A program made the translations under genes and the position numbers. Below are positions 53,657-64,000 of a stretch of 64,000 nt of DNA, piece after piece (the stretch's first letter is position 1; each line of letters opens with the position of its first letter). A model generated the notes under the pieces. The model was not told where the DNA came from, made no database searches, and saw only the letters and a program-made list of their open reading frames with translations. The DNA comes from Cladorhizidae sp. MBARI D1340-BT2 (taxonomy: Eukaryota > Porifera > Demospongiae > Poecilosclerida > Cladorhizidae), in contig JAQNBH010000212.1 in NCBI GenBank assembly GCA_028752905.1, positions 1 through 64,000 on the forward strand. Direction: 5' to 3'.

Positions 53657-53728
53657 GTATGTATAATTTATCGGGTAAAATAAGTGATTTCCAATCATTA
53701 ATAACGAGTTCGAGTCTCGTTATGTACA
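53657..53728 (+). tRNA. trnG: tRNA-Gly (UCC)
   Basis: Acceptor gtatgta/tatgtac; anticodon stem agtga/tcatt with TCC; T stem acgag/ctcgt. Between rns and rnl, an old demosponge position. Confidence 0.9.
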
Positions 53729-56234
53729 AAATAGATTAGTATAAACAAGTAAAGAATGGATAGTTAGGATGTTATAATGGGGCGTTATATACGAAATCTT
53801 TGAGGAAAAAACTCAGGGTCCCCGAAAATAAGGGTTTTAGGGACTGAAGCATCTAAGTACTAAAGGTAAAAATCAAGCGAAATTCTGTGAGTAGCGGCGA
53901 GCGAAAGTAGAAGGGTGTCATTTGAGAGTATCAAAGAGGGTAACAGGCCCGTGAGAATGGCAATGATTATATTCAGAGCATATAAATATATATGTTTAAA
54001 GAGTAGAATTATTTGAAGATAGGTATTCCATATATCTAAATTTCAAAATTATAACATACCGAGAGTGCATAAGTACTGTGAGGGAAAACATAAGATCCAT
54101 CTAACCCCAGTTTAGGATCTTGAAATTAGTTACTTACAAGCAGACAATATTTGTCGTACCTTTTGAATAATGGGTTCGTGAGATAAGGATTTGGCAAATT
54201 TCAATTAGTAAATATAGATGTAGTGAAAACAAGTTTTAATAATTAAGCATTAGTCAAATAGAGCCCGAAACCAAGTGATCTAGCCATGGGCAGTTTGAAG
54301 CCCTTTAATAGAGGGGAGGGAGGAACGAACCGGTAATTGTGGCAAAAATTTCGGAGGACCTGTGGTTAGGGGTAAAAAGCCAATCGAACTTGGAAATAGC
54401 TGGTTTTCTGCGAAAATTATTTTAGTAGTGCGTCATTAGTTTTAATTTTTACAGGGTAAAGCACTGAATATAAATATCTATAAGGTATTTTTAATCAAAC
54501 TATGAAAGTGTCAAAATAAAAATGATAGACAGACAATGGGCGAGAAGGTTCATTGTTTAAAAGGGAACCCCCTAGACCAGAAGTTAAGGTTATTAAAACA
54601 TAATTAAGTGTGAAAGGAGGTTATTAAGTGTGATAATAAGTAAGTAGGCCTAGAGTCAGCCATCTTTGGGAGAGGGCGTAGCAGCTCACTTAACGAATTA
54701 ATAGGTTCTAAAAATCTGGGTGGTTTAAGTTAATAAAGGGACCAAAACTCTGGATACTGTATTATGGTAGTAGAACGTTCTGTAAGTGATTATTACGAAA
54801 GTATGTCTGAAGTGATAATGCGAACATGAGTAAAAAATAATGTGAGAATCATTATTCATGGCCCAAGGTTACCAATTAATGATTTTTGATATTGGGTTAT
54901 GCAGTCCTTAAGAAATGAAATGTTATAGGATAATGGGTAAAAATAATAAATGAAAAAATTATTTTAATGGAGGCTGTACTAAAACTAACACAAGTGGGCA
55001 TTAAGTGATGGTAGAATTTATCTCAAGGAACTTGGCAAAATGACCCTGTAAGTTCGCGAGAAGGGGTGCTAATTATTGGGTTTAAAGGACGATAGGCTTA
55101 TAATTAGTCTCAGAAAAGAGGGGGTGTCGACTGTTTACCAAAAACATAGCTTTCAGGTAAGTTTGGGGCTTGTAGTATTGGAGGTGAGGCCTGCCCAATG
55201 GTTGTATCTAAATTTAAATGGTAAGATAAGTTATTTAATTAAGGGCAATTGAATGGCCGCGGTAACTCTGACCGTGATAATGTAGCGCAGTCAATAGTCA
55301 ATTAATTGTTGACATGTATGAATGGCGTAACGAATGCCCCACTGTCTCAAGATAAAAACCAGTGAAATTGAAATGGTAGTGAAGATGCTACAAACAAATT
55401 GTAAGACGAGAAGACCCCGTTGAGCTTTACTGGAGGCTTAAATTGTTTTTTTAAACATTAATGTTCAGATTATGTGGGAGCATATGAAAGTTCCACTCTT
55501 TAAGTTTAATAAGACTAAGTAAGAGTTTATTATGGAAGTTTAAGTTGGACAGTTTGGTTGGGGCGATAGCCTTCTAAAGAGTAACGAAGGTGAACAAAGG
55601 TAAAGAAATAATATAAAGAAAAAGCCTGACAGTAAGGAGGACTTACAAGCTGACACAGTGAAATTAGATAATATTAGTTCTATTCATGCTGTGGGTTATA
55701 ATGACCCGTTAGTTAAGAGTGGATTTGCTAGCGAGCAACGAATAAAAGTTACCAAGGGGATAACAGCGTAATTTCGTTTGAGAGTTCTTATTGATGACGG
55801 AGTTTGCGACCTCGATGTTGAATTGCGATGTCCTGGAGGTGCAGCCGCTTCCAAGGGTTGGACTGTTCGTCTATTAAAATCGTACATGATTTGAGTTCAG
55901 ATCGGCGTGAGCTAGGTCGGTTTTTATCTACAATTTTGATTTGAAACATAAGATATAACTACACTTTAGTACGAAAGGATTGGGTGATAGATATCCGCTG
56001 GTGAACCAATTATTTAGGCTCAAATTTATTGTTGGTTAGCTACGATAGTATAAATCAGAGGGTGGAAGCTCTAATTTTAATCCCTGAAGGCATCTAAAGG
56101 GAGAAGGAAAATATCATTAGATGTTTCTGAAGATCGTCTGAGAATAAGACGTTGTCATAGGGTTTATGTGAAAATTTATTTTATTGCAGAAGATTACTAA
56201 AATCTAAATACTAATTTATTGATCAATTCTGTGT
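53729..56234 (+). rRNA. rnl: large-subunit (16S-type) ribosomal RNA
   Basis: About 2.5 kb. Landmarks: agtagcggcgagcgaaag near 53890, the peptidyl-transferase segments gaagaccccgttgagctt and gataacagcgtaat, and the sarcin-ricin region tagtacgaaaggat near 55970. Short ORFs inside are not genes. The first 16 nt recur in the cox3 leader. The last 16 nt, plus the first two of trnM, repeat atp6 3630-3647. Ends approximate. Confidence 0.93.
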
Positions 56235-56306
56235 AGACTGGTAGCTTAAAGGTAAAGCATATTGCTCATAACAATATAGAAGTTGGTTCGATTCCATCTC
56301 GGTCTA
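56235..56306 (+). tRNA. trnM: tRNA-Met (CAU)
   Basis: Acceptor agactgg/tcggtct; anticodon stem tattg/caata with CAT in loop ctcataa. Initiator or elongator cannot be told apart here; no other CAU tRNA is in the window. Confidence 0.88.
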
Positions 56307-56549
56307 ATATATTTAAATTATTAACGGGGGTCTCTTATATATTAATCTTGCCGGGGGATTATTATACCTTTAGTATTTAACTTATGCCTTTATTATAAAA
56401 TTAGTATTTTACTTATGTCTTTATTATAAAATTAGTATTTAAGCAGCCTGCGTTAGTTTAAGAGAGAGAAGCACCCTGGGAGGGGAGAAAGTAGAGACAT
56501 GGTATATGATGTATAAACGACTCAGGTTGTAGTGACCGGGGGGTTATGG
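56307..56549. repeat. largest noncoding stretch, with a 31-bp tandem repeat
   Basis: At 56370-56400 and 56401-56431 there are two 31-nt units differing at two sites, with an 11-nt third start (56432-56442). Before them, 15 bp (56335-56349) match cox1 47059-47073. The rest is A+T-rich, then G-rich; I see no tRNA or ORF I can support. A candidate control region by size and repeats only. Confidence 0.6.
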
Positions 56550-56620
56550 GTACGGGGGCAATGAGGTCGTTGATGCGGTTTGCAGGGCTGTTAGGTGCAG
56601 GTTCGATTCCTGCCCGTACT
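56550..56620 (+). tRNA. trnC: tRNA-Cys (GCA)
   Basis: Acceptor gtacggg/cccgtac; anticodon stem gcggt/gctgt with G-U pairs and GCA in the loop; T arm caggttcgattcctg. Seven nt before nad1, a common demosponge neighbour. Confidence 0.87.
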
Positions 56621-56627
56621 TAGGAAC

Positions 56628-57599
56628 ATGATTGTAGTTTTAATTAAAGTGGCATGTATTTTGGTGCCTTTATTGGTTTCAATCGCTTATTTGACATTAG
56701 GCGAGAGAAAGGTTTTGGGTTATATTCAAGGGAGAAAGGGGCCAAATGTAGTGGGGGTGTACGGGGTATTACAGCCTTTAGTTGATGGGGTCAAGTTGTT
56801 TACTAAAGAAATGATTTTTCCAAATCAGGCCAACCTATATATATACATATTCTCCCCTATTATTTCTTTAACTTTGGGTTTTATCGCTTGAGGGGCAATC
56901 CCGTATGGGGAGGGTGTGGTGTTGAGCGATATAGGGGTCGGGATTTTATATTTATTTGCGGTTTCTTCTATTAGTGTTTATGCGGTATTAATGTCGGGTT
57001 GGTCGAGTAATTCAAAATATGCTTTTTTAGGGGCGATCCGGGGGGGCGCCCAAATGATAAGTTATGAGGTGTCAATTGGGGTAATTATAATTTCTGTTGT
57101 TTTATTTGCGGGATCTTTAAATTTAATGGAGATGACAGTATCTCAGAATAAAATGTGATATATAATACCATTATTTCCAGCTACAATAATGTTTTTTGTG
57201 TCTGCTTTAGCCGAAACTAATAGAGTACCATTTGATTTAACAGAAGGGGAGTCTGAATTAGTCTCAGGGTTTAATGTGGAATACTCGAGCATGTCATTTG
57301 CCTTATTTTTTTTAGCAGAGTATTGTCATATAATTTTAATGTCTGCTTTAGGGGTGGTTCTTTTTTTGGGGGGTGGCGCTCAAGTTCCCTGAAATGTGCT
57401 GGCCTGTAGTGGGGTATTTGGAATAAAAATTACTTTTTTACTTTTTCTATTTATTTGGATAAGGGGGAGTTATCCTAGAATTAGATATGATCAGTTAATG
57501 TCATTATTATGAAAATCTTATTTACCTTTGAGTTTTGGGTTATTGGGGTTTGTTTCTGGGGGCTTAGTAGGGTTGAAGGGCCTCCCCGGGCTATATTAA
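56628..57599 (+). CDS. nad1: NADH dehydrogenase subunit 1
   Basis: Complex I subunit at the quinone channel, 323 residues and eight spans. Signatures: [20 protein letters not shown] (N-terminal) and [21 protein letters not shown] (residues ~196-216), the quinone-site loop. ATG 56628 lies just behind trnC; an upstream in-frame start is inside the tRNA. The last five codons and the TAA belong to a segment identical to nad5 (from 57585), so the terminus GLY-stop is borrowed. Single copy in the window. Confidence 0.96.
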
Positions 57600-58818
57600 T
57601 AAAGAAGGTCTTACTATAATTAGTTTATTATTATTTTTCGGGGGAGTGGGGAAATCGGCTCAATTAGGTTTACATACTTGATTACCAGATGCGATGGAAG
57701 GTCCTACCCCGGTATCTGCCTTAATACATGCGGCGACAATGGTAACGGCTGGGGTTTTTTTAATAATAAGATCCGCCCCTTTTTTTGAGGGTTCTCCTTT
57801 AGCTTTAACTATAATAACTATAGGGGGGGCTTTAACGGCTCTTTTTGCGGCTAGTGTGGGGATAGTTCAAAATGATTTGAAAAAAGTAATTGCTTATTCT
57901 ACTTGTAGTCAATTAGGTTATATGGTAATGATCTGTGGTTTATCGAGTTATTATGTTAGTTTATTTCATTTGGTGAATCATGCTTTTTTTAAGGCTTTAT
58001 TGTTTTTAAGTGCTGGCTCTGTTATACATGCCATTAGTGATGAGCAGGATATGCGAAAAATGGGGGGGGTGATAAAATCTCTTCCCTTTTCTTATGTTAT
58101 GATTTTAATCGGGTCCTTATCATTAATCGGGTTCCCTTATTTAACAGGGTTTTATTCAAAAGATTTGATATTGGAGTTAGTGTATGAGAAGCATTGTATG
58201 GTTTTTGCTTATTGATTGGGTAGTTTTTCTGTTTTATTAACTGCGTTTTATTCCATAAGGTTAATTTATTTAACATTTATAACTAATACCAATTCGAAAA
58301 AGGAGGTATTTATAAAAGTGCATGAGTCAAATTGAAACATAATTTTTCCTTTACTTTTATTGGCCTTTGGAAGTATATTTGTGGGGTATTTGGGAAAAGA
58401 GTTAATATTATCCAATATTATTTCTCCAATAATACCTAGTTATGTTAAAATGGCGCCTTTATTATTAAGTTTGTTAGGGGCATTATTGGCTCTTGTGGTA
58501 TATGATCGCGGCTTAGTTGAGAAGGGAGGGTTGTATTTAAATTATGTCTTTTATACTTTTTTTAATTCGGGTTGACAGTTTAATTATGTTATAAATCATT
58601 TTTTGACTTTTAATTTGTTAAATTTGGGGCATTTGGTTACTTATCGGGTGATTGATAGAGGATTATTAGAAATAATGGGGCCTAAGGGGATATCTCGGAT
58701 ATTGATAAGATTAACTCAAAACATCAGTAATTTACAATCTGGGATGGTGTTTAATTATGTTTTAATAACGGTCATATTTACGGGTTTATTTCTTTCTGGG
58801 GTGGAACATTATTATTAA
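57585..58818 (+). pseudogene. nad5: nad5 3' two-thirds, behind nad1
   Basis: Equals nad5 5425-6658 (codon ~203 to stop) with no upstream start. The first in-frame Met is at 57694. Together with trnT and the first 17 nt of cox2 it forms a 1354-bp repeat (57585-58938) that also precedes cox1. Confidence 0.9.
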
Positions 58819-58840
58819 GTTTGTCAGTGTTAATATTCCC

Positions 58841-58911
58841 GCCTCTATAGTTTAATAGAAAAACATTTGTCTTGTAAACAAAAATTATAAGTGCGATTCT
58901 TGTTGGAGGCT
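58841..58911 (+). tRNA. trnT: tRNA-Thr (UGU), copy
   Basis: Same as 6681-6751. Confidence 0.92.
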
Positions 58912-58921
58912 TTACTAGTAC

Positions 58922-59644
58922 ATGATTTTATGATTAAGGTTAATAAAGAAGGATATTCCGGAGCCCTGACAATTAGGGTTTCAGGATGCAGGAAGTTTAG
59001 CTATGGAGGAAATAATTTTCTTTCATGATGAGATTATGTATTTTTTAGTTTTGATAACTATTTTGGTTTTATGAGTAATAATCCGGGCCTTAATAAGTGG
59101 GTATTATCATAAATATTTATTTGAGGGAGTATTAATAGAAGTGATATGAACTTTGCTTCCAGCGGGAGTATTAATTTTTTTAGCCTTTCCTTCTTTAAAA
59201 TTACTATATTTAATGGACGAAGTAATGAAGCCCGGGGTAACAATTAAAATAGTAGGGCATCAGTGGTATTGGTTTTACGAGTATTCTGATTATGGGCCAG
59301 AAACTATAGAGTTTGATTCTTATATGATTCCGACCTCGGATTTAAAGGAGGGAGAGCAAAGGTTATTAGAGGTAGATAATAGAGTAAAAGCCCCAGTACA
59401 GACAGAAGTAAGATTATTAGTGACTGGGGAAGATGTGTTACACTCATTTGCAGTGCCATCTTTATCTCTAAAAGTAGACGCCGTGCCTGGACGATTAAAT
59501 CAAACTAGTTTTATGATAAAGAGGGAGGGGGTGTTTTATGGGCAATGTTCAGAGATCTGTGGGGCAAATCACTCTTTTATGCCCATTGTAGTAGAAGGGG
59601 TTTCTTTAGAGAATTATATTAGTTGAGTTTCAAATTATAATTAA
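58922..59644 (+). CDS. cox2: cytochrome c oxidase subunit II, copy
   Basis: 240 residues, unchanged. Confidence 0.96.
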
Positions 59645-59681
59645 GTGGGGTTCGACCCCCGTTAATCCAGAGTTTTGTAAA

Positions 59682-60041
59682 ATGGAAAATATAGAGTATA
59701 TAGGTATATCAGTGTTAATATTATGTAGTATTATTATTTCTACGATTATATCAGGTGTCTCTTATATTGTAGGGGTTAAACAACCAGATATTGAGAAAGT
59801 GTCGGTCTATGAGTGCGGATTTGAGCCATTTGGGTCATCAAGGGTGCCTTTTTCAGTTAAGTTTTTTTTAGTGGGGATACTTTTTTTAGTTTTTGATTTA
59901 GAAATTTCTTTTATTTTCCCTTGATGTGTAGTTTTAAATCAAATAAAATTATTGGGGGTTTGAGTTATGTATTTTTTTTTAATAGTTTTAACTATTGGCT
60001 TACTTTATGAATGAAAAAGGGGGGGATTGGAGTGGGAGTAA
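59682..60041 (+). CDS. nad3: NADH dehydrogenase subunit 3, copy
   Basis: 119 residues, unchanged. Confidence 0.96.
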
Positions 60042-60072
60042 GGCTATTAGTGGGAGTGGTTGGGGTAATTCC

Positions 60073-60143
60073 AAGGAATTAGGTTAACGGGAGACCAAAG
60101 ACCTTCAAAGTCTTAAGTGGGGGTTCGAGTCCGTCATTCTTTG
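60073..60143 (+). tRNA. trnW: tRNA-Trp (UCA), copy
   Basis: Same as 7913-7983. Confidence 0.92.
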
Positions 60144-60191
60144 CCTAGTAAAAGAGAATCGCTGTGGCGCTTTCCTTTTGTTTATAGTTAT

Positions 60192-61337
60192 ATGATAAAA
60201 AGTTATAGAAAAGAGAATCCGGTTTTTTTTCTAATAAATAATTGGTTTATTGATCTTCCGGCCCCCTCGAATTTAAATTATTTCTGGAATTTGGGTTCTT
60301 TATTGGCGTTTTGTTTAATTATTCAAATGATTAGCGGAATTTTTTTAGCCATGCATTATTGTTCAGATATAGAGTTAGCTTTTTCATCTGTGGTGCATAT
60401 TACTCGTGATATAAATTATGGGTTTGTTTTAAGGTATTTACATGCTAATGGGGCATCTATGTTTTTTTTATGTGTTTATTTTCATATAGGCCGGGGCATG
60501 TATTATGGTAGTTATACAAAAGTGATAGTTTGAAATGTGGGAGTAGTTTTATTTTTCTTAATGATACTGACGGCTTTTATAGGTTATGTATTGCCTTGAG
60601 GGCAAATGTCTTTTTGAGCCGCTACAGTAATAACAAATTTATTATCGGCTATTCCCTATGTAGGGGAAGATATTGTTAGGTGGGTTTGAGGGGGTTTTAG
60701 TGTGTCAAATGCTACATTAAATAGGTTTTTAAGTTTACATTATTTATTTCCATTTGTATTAGTTGCCTTAGCCATTATACATTTGATAGCTTTACACGAG
60801 GATGGTTCAAATAATCCGATTGGGGTAAAATCCGATCCGGATAAGGGTTCATTTCATTATTATTATGTTTTAAAGGATATATATGGGGCAGGAATATTGG
60901 GTGTATTATTGTGTATAATAGTATTTTATTTTCCTTATATATTGGGGGATGTTGAGAATTTCAAACAGGCGAATCCTTTAGTGACTCCCGCTCATATAAA
61001 ACCTGAGTGATATTTTTTATTTGTTTATGCGATACTGCGTTCTATTCCAAATAAATTCGGGGGGGTTGTAGCCTTAGTTTTTAGTATACTGATTTTATTG
61101 TTTTTGCCCTATTTACATAAAAATAGATTTAAAGGGATAAGATTTAGACCTTCAAGTCAGGGACTATTTTGGTTTTTAGTAGGAGATTTTTTATTATTAA
61201 TTTGAGTTGGCGGGCAACCTGTAGAAGAACCTTATATATTGATAGGACAAATAGTTTCGTTATTTTATTTTATCTATTTTTTAATTTTAACCCCTTTAAT
61301 CGGAAATTTGGAAAATAAATTATTAAAATTAGTATAA
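60192..61337 (+). CDS. cob: cytochrome b, the only intact copy
   Basis: Catalytic subunit of complex III, 381 residues, eight helices. Haem ligands His84/His98 and His183/His197 are at the expected spacing; the quinol-site loop PEWY is at KPEWYFLF. TGA codes Trp in WGQ and W-rich loops. ATG 60192 ([19 protein letters not shown]) fits the family start; an earlier in-frame start lies inside trnW. Ends TAA, 16 nt before trnP. Order trnW-cob-trnP-rns is likely parental. Confidence 0.97.
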
Positions 61338-61353
61338 AAGTCGGGCTGGGGAT

Positions 61354-61424
61354 CAAAATATATATTAACGGTAAATTACCTGAATTGGGATCAGGAGATA
61401 TAAGTTTGAATCTTATTATTTTGA
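61354..61424 (+). tRNA. trnP: tRNA-Pro (UGG), copy
   Basis: Same as 52372-52442. Confidence 0.9.
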
Positions 61425-62638
61425 AGGAGTCCTTTGATTTTGGGGAGGATATAAAGCGAGCGGCCCTTATAATACATGTTAGGGTTAAAATCCCCGTATA
61501 AGTGAGTAATTTCTTAGAGCTAGCTAATGAAACTAGAGGGAATTTTTATTGCATAGTAAATTGATGGCTCGGAATCGTATTAGGCTTTTAGAGTTATATC
61601 TAAGCAGAGATGCGTAGTTGAGAGACCACGCTTCCACTGAAACAAGGGGGAGTCTTGTTTAGAGGCTGCAGTAAAGAATATTGTGCAATGTATGAAAGTA
61701 TGACACAGAGATGTCGCAAATAAAGCTGTCTAATATACGTGCCAGCAGACGCGGTTAAACGTAAGGCTTAAGTTTTTTTCATAAAAGGCGTAAAGGGTAG
61801 GTAAGTGTGAGATGGGATAAGGAGGTTTTAAAGGGGTAAATGGAATGATTTATGAAAGAATGAAAAGTTGGGATATAAGTTGGAATATCAAGGATGTAGG
61901 TAAATTACTAGTTAAAACCTAAAAGCTGATATACGAAAGCTGGGACAGCAAACAGGGGGGAGTCCTGGTAGTCCTTGCTGTAAACTATGAATTTTAGATT
62001 TTTTAAGAATCTATGATAACTTAAGAAAATTTGGCCTGGAGACTATGATCGCAAGATTAAAATTTAAAAAATTTGGCGGTTCATTGACGTCATTAGAGAA
62101 GCGTGTGGTTTAATTCGATGATCCGCGAATAATTTTACCAAAACTGGAAGGAGATGTGGGGGGGGATTTAAGTAACTACATAGGCCCGGTATTGCATGGC
62201 CGTCGGCAGTTTGTGTTTTGAAAGAAATAGAATAGGCTCAGCCCTAGGTTATTATTAAGTTAATAATAAGGGAGAAGGTCAGGTCGTTATGTTCCTAATG
62301 TTTTGGGCTATACATGCGCTATATTTATGTATAAATAAAAAAGGTTGGTTGAAAAGTAAAAAATCGGAATAGTCTTTGAAAGAGAGAGTATGAAGAAGGA
62401 TTTAATAGTAATTGGAGAGTAGGGCGCTCTGGTGAATAATTATTCAGTGTTCGTACAAATCGCCCGTCACCTTAACTAAGTAAACGTTTTTTAAGGATAA
62501 AGTTATAAGATAAGAGGAAAAACTTTAGGAGAATAAGTAAAAGTAAAGGCGTATTCTGGGGCTTTATATCATGAAATATTTATGAGGTCGAGAAAGTCGT
62601 AACAGAGTGAGAGGATTGGAAAATGTTCTTGGATTAAT
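61425..62638 (+). rRNA. rns: small-subunit ribosomal RNA, copy
   Basis: Second full copy; same landmarks as 52443-53656, 8982 bp further on. Confidence 0.93.
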
Positions 62639-62710
62639 GTATGTATAATTTATCGGGTAAAATAAGTGATTTCCAATCATTAATAACGAGTTCGAGTCTC
62701 GTTATGTACA
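62639..62710 (+). tRNA. trnG: tRNA-Gly (UCC), copy
   Basis: Same as 53657-53728. Confidence 0.9.
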
Positions 62711-64000
62711 AAATAGATTAGTATAAACAAGTAAAGAATGGATAGTTAGGATGTTATAATGGGGCGTTATATACGAAATCTTTGAGGAAAAAACTCAGGG
62801 TCCCCGAAAATAAGGGTTTTAGGGACTGAAGCATCTAAGTACTAAAGGTAAAAATCAAGCGAAATTCTGTGAGTAGCGGCGAGCGAAAGTAGAAGGGTGT
62901 CATTTGAGAGTATCAAAGAGGGTAACAGGCCCGTGAGAATGGCAATGATTATATTCAGAGCATATAAATATATATGTTTAAAGAGTAGAATTATTTGAAG
63001 ATAGGTATTCCATATATCTAAATTTCAAAATTATAACATACCGAGAGTGCATAAGTACTGTGAGGGAAAACATAAGATCCATCTAACCCCAGTTTAGGAT
63101 CTTGAAATTAGTTACTTACAAGCAGACAATATTTGTCGTACCTTTTGAATAATGGGTTCGTGAGATAAGGATTTGGCAAATTTCAATTAGTAAATATAGA
63201 TGTAGTGAAAACAAGTTTTAATAATTAAGCATTAGTCAAATAGAGCCCGAAACCAAGTGATCTAGCCATGGGCAGTTTGAAGCCCTTTAATAGAGGGGAG
63301 GGAGGAACGAACCGGTAATTGTGGCAAAAATTTCGGAGGACCTGTGGTTAGGGGTAAAAAGCCAATCGAACTTGGAAATAGCTGGTTTTCTGCGAAAATT
63401 ATTTTAGTAGTGCGTCATTAGTTTTAATTTTTACAGGGTAAAGCACTGAATATAAATATCTATAAGGTATTTTTAATCAAACTATGAAAGTGTCAAAATA
63501 AAAATGATAGACAGACAATGGGCGAGAAGGTTCATTGTTTAAAAGGGAACCCCCTAGACCAGAAGTTAAGGTTATTAAAACATAATTAAGTGTGAAAGGA
63601 GGTTATTAAGTGTGATAATAAGTAAGTAGGCCTAGAGTCAGCCATCTTTGGGAGAGGGCGTAGCAGCTCACTTAACGAATTAATAGGTTCTAAAAATCTG
63701 GGTGGTTTAAGTTAATAAAGGGACCAAAACTCTGGATACTGTATTATGGTAGTAGAACGTTCTGTAAGTGATTATTACGAAAGTATGTCTGAAGTGATAA
63801 TGCGAACATGAGTAAAAAATAATGTGAGAATCATTATTCATGGCCCAAGGTTACCAATTAATGATTTTTGATATTGGGTTATGCAGTCCTTAAGAAATGA
63901 AATGTTATAGGATAATGGGTAAAAATAATAAATGAAAAAATTATTTTAATGGAGGCTGTACTAAAACTAACACAAGTGGGCATTAAGTGATGGTAGAATT
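62711..64000 (+). rRNA. rnl: large-subunit ribosomal RNA, 5' half, cut by the window end
   Basis: Matches the first ~1290 nt of 53729-56234 and runs off the window. Confidence 0.92.

Noticed and set aside
55696..55887. 63-codon minus-strand ORF
   Set aside because: Lies wholly in the conserved core of rnl.
56443..56549. A tRNA in the spacer before trnC (D-arm-like ttagtttaagagaga)
   Set aside because: No consistent acceptor pairing or anticodon loop with U33 could be built.
56307..56549. CRISPR-like or mobile element repeats
   Set aside because: Two simple tandem units, no spacers, no terminal inverted repeats, no endonuclease or reverse transcriptase ORF in the window.

Overview
The window is animal mitochondrial DNA, most likely from a demosponge. 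It carries the usual respiratory-chain genes plus a mitochondrial atp9. TGA is read as tryptophan throughout, while AGA/AGG fit arginine. The tRNAs have normal four-arm folds, and every gene lies on the + strand of a G- and T-rich sequence. The adjacencies nad2-nad5, rns-trnG-rnl, trnC-nad1 and trnK-atp8 are old demosponge ones. Together the intact copies give nad1, nad2, nad3, nad4, nad5, nad6 (complex I), cob (complex III), cox1, cox2, cox3 (complex IV), atp6, atp8, atp9 (ATP synthase), rns, rnl and trnT, W, Q, N, E, K, S(UGA), P, G, M and C. nad4L and about half of a standard tRNA set are absent.

The 64 kb is not one plain genome. It is a chain of near-identical segments in shuffled order. 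Every segment up to 49.2 kb begins at the same place, the nad5 start codon (4817, 11306, 17795, 23534, 29495, 35526, 40419, 44380, 49203; the window opens 76 nt inside another). Unit lengths in order are 4893, 6489, 6489, 5739, 5961, 6031, 4893, 3961 and 4823 bp. Layout: 1-4816 nad5(short)-cox3-cox1 3'-trnQ-atp6-atp9-trnN; 4817-17794 two tandem units nad5-trnT-cox2-nad3-trnW-cob 5'-broken trnS-nad4-nad2; 17795-23533 trnE-nad6-nad5 3'-trnT-cox2-nad3-trnW-cob 5'-nad4-nad2; 23534-29494 nad5-trnT-cox1 5'-trnK-atp8-cob piece-nad4-nad2; 29495-35525 nad5(short)-cox3-cox1 piece-trnK-atp8-cob piece-nad4-nad2; 35526-44379 nad5(short)-cox3-cox1 3'-trnQ-atp6-atp9-trnN-trnE-nad6-nad5 piece-trnS-nad4-nad2; 44380-49202 nad5-trnT-cox1(intact)-trnQ-atp6-atp9-trnN; 49203-64000 trnE-nad6-nad5 piece-cox3-cox1 piece-trnK-atp8-cob 3'-trnP-rns-trnG-rnl-trnM-trnC-nad1-nad5 3'-trnT-cox2-nad3-trnW-cob(intact)-trnP-rns-trnG-rnl(cut by the window end).

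The shuffling has a simple logic. Five internal repeats, a 54-bp hub at the nad5 start, 68 bp of cob, 219 bp of nad5, 235 bp of cox1 and 1354 bp of nad5 3'-trnT, each have two (or three) different left neighbours and right neighbours. Nearly all left/right combinations occur. That is the signature of recombination across repeats, as in plant mtDNA, or of an assembler walking through unresolved repeats. Choosing the paths that leave every protein gene whole gives a single inferred circle of about 19.1 kb, a normal demosponge size. Its order would be nad4-nad2-nad5-trnT-cox2-nad3-trnW-cob-trnP-rns-trnG-rnl-trnM-trnC-nad1-[nad5 3'-trnT]-cox1-trnQ-atp6-atp9-trnN-trnE-nad6-[nad5 piece]-cox3-[cox1 piece]-trnK-atp8-[cob piece]-nad4.

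A second layer is the most unusual part. The spacers and repeat borders are patchworks of 13-35 bp exact copies of other mitochondrial genes. They look like short templated insertions, and in places they supply stop codons or C-termini (nad1, nad5, atp8). Whether the 64-kb arrangement exists in vivo cannot be decided from the sequence alone. The patchwork itself recurs in every copy and is harder to explain as an assembly error.
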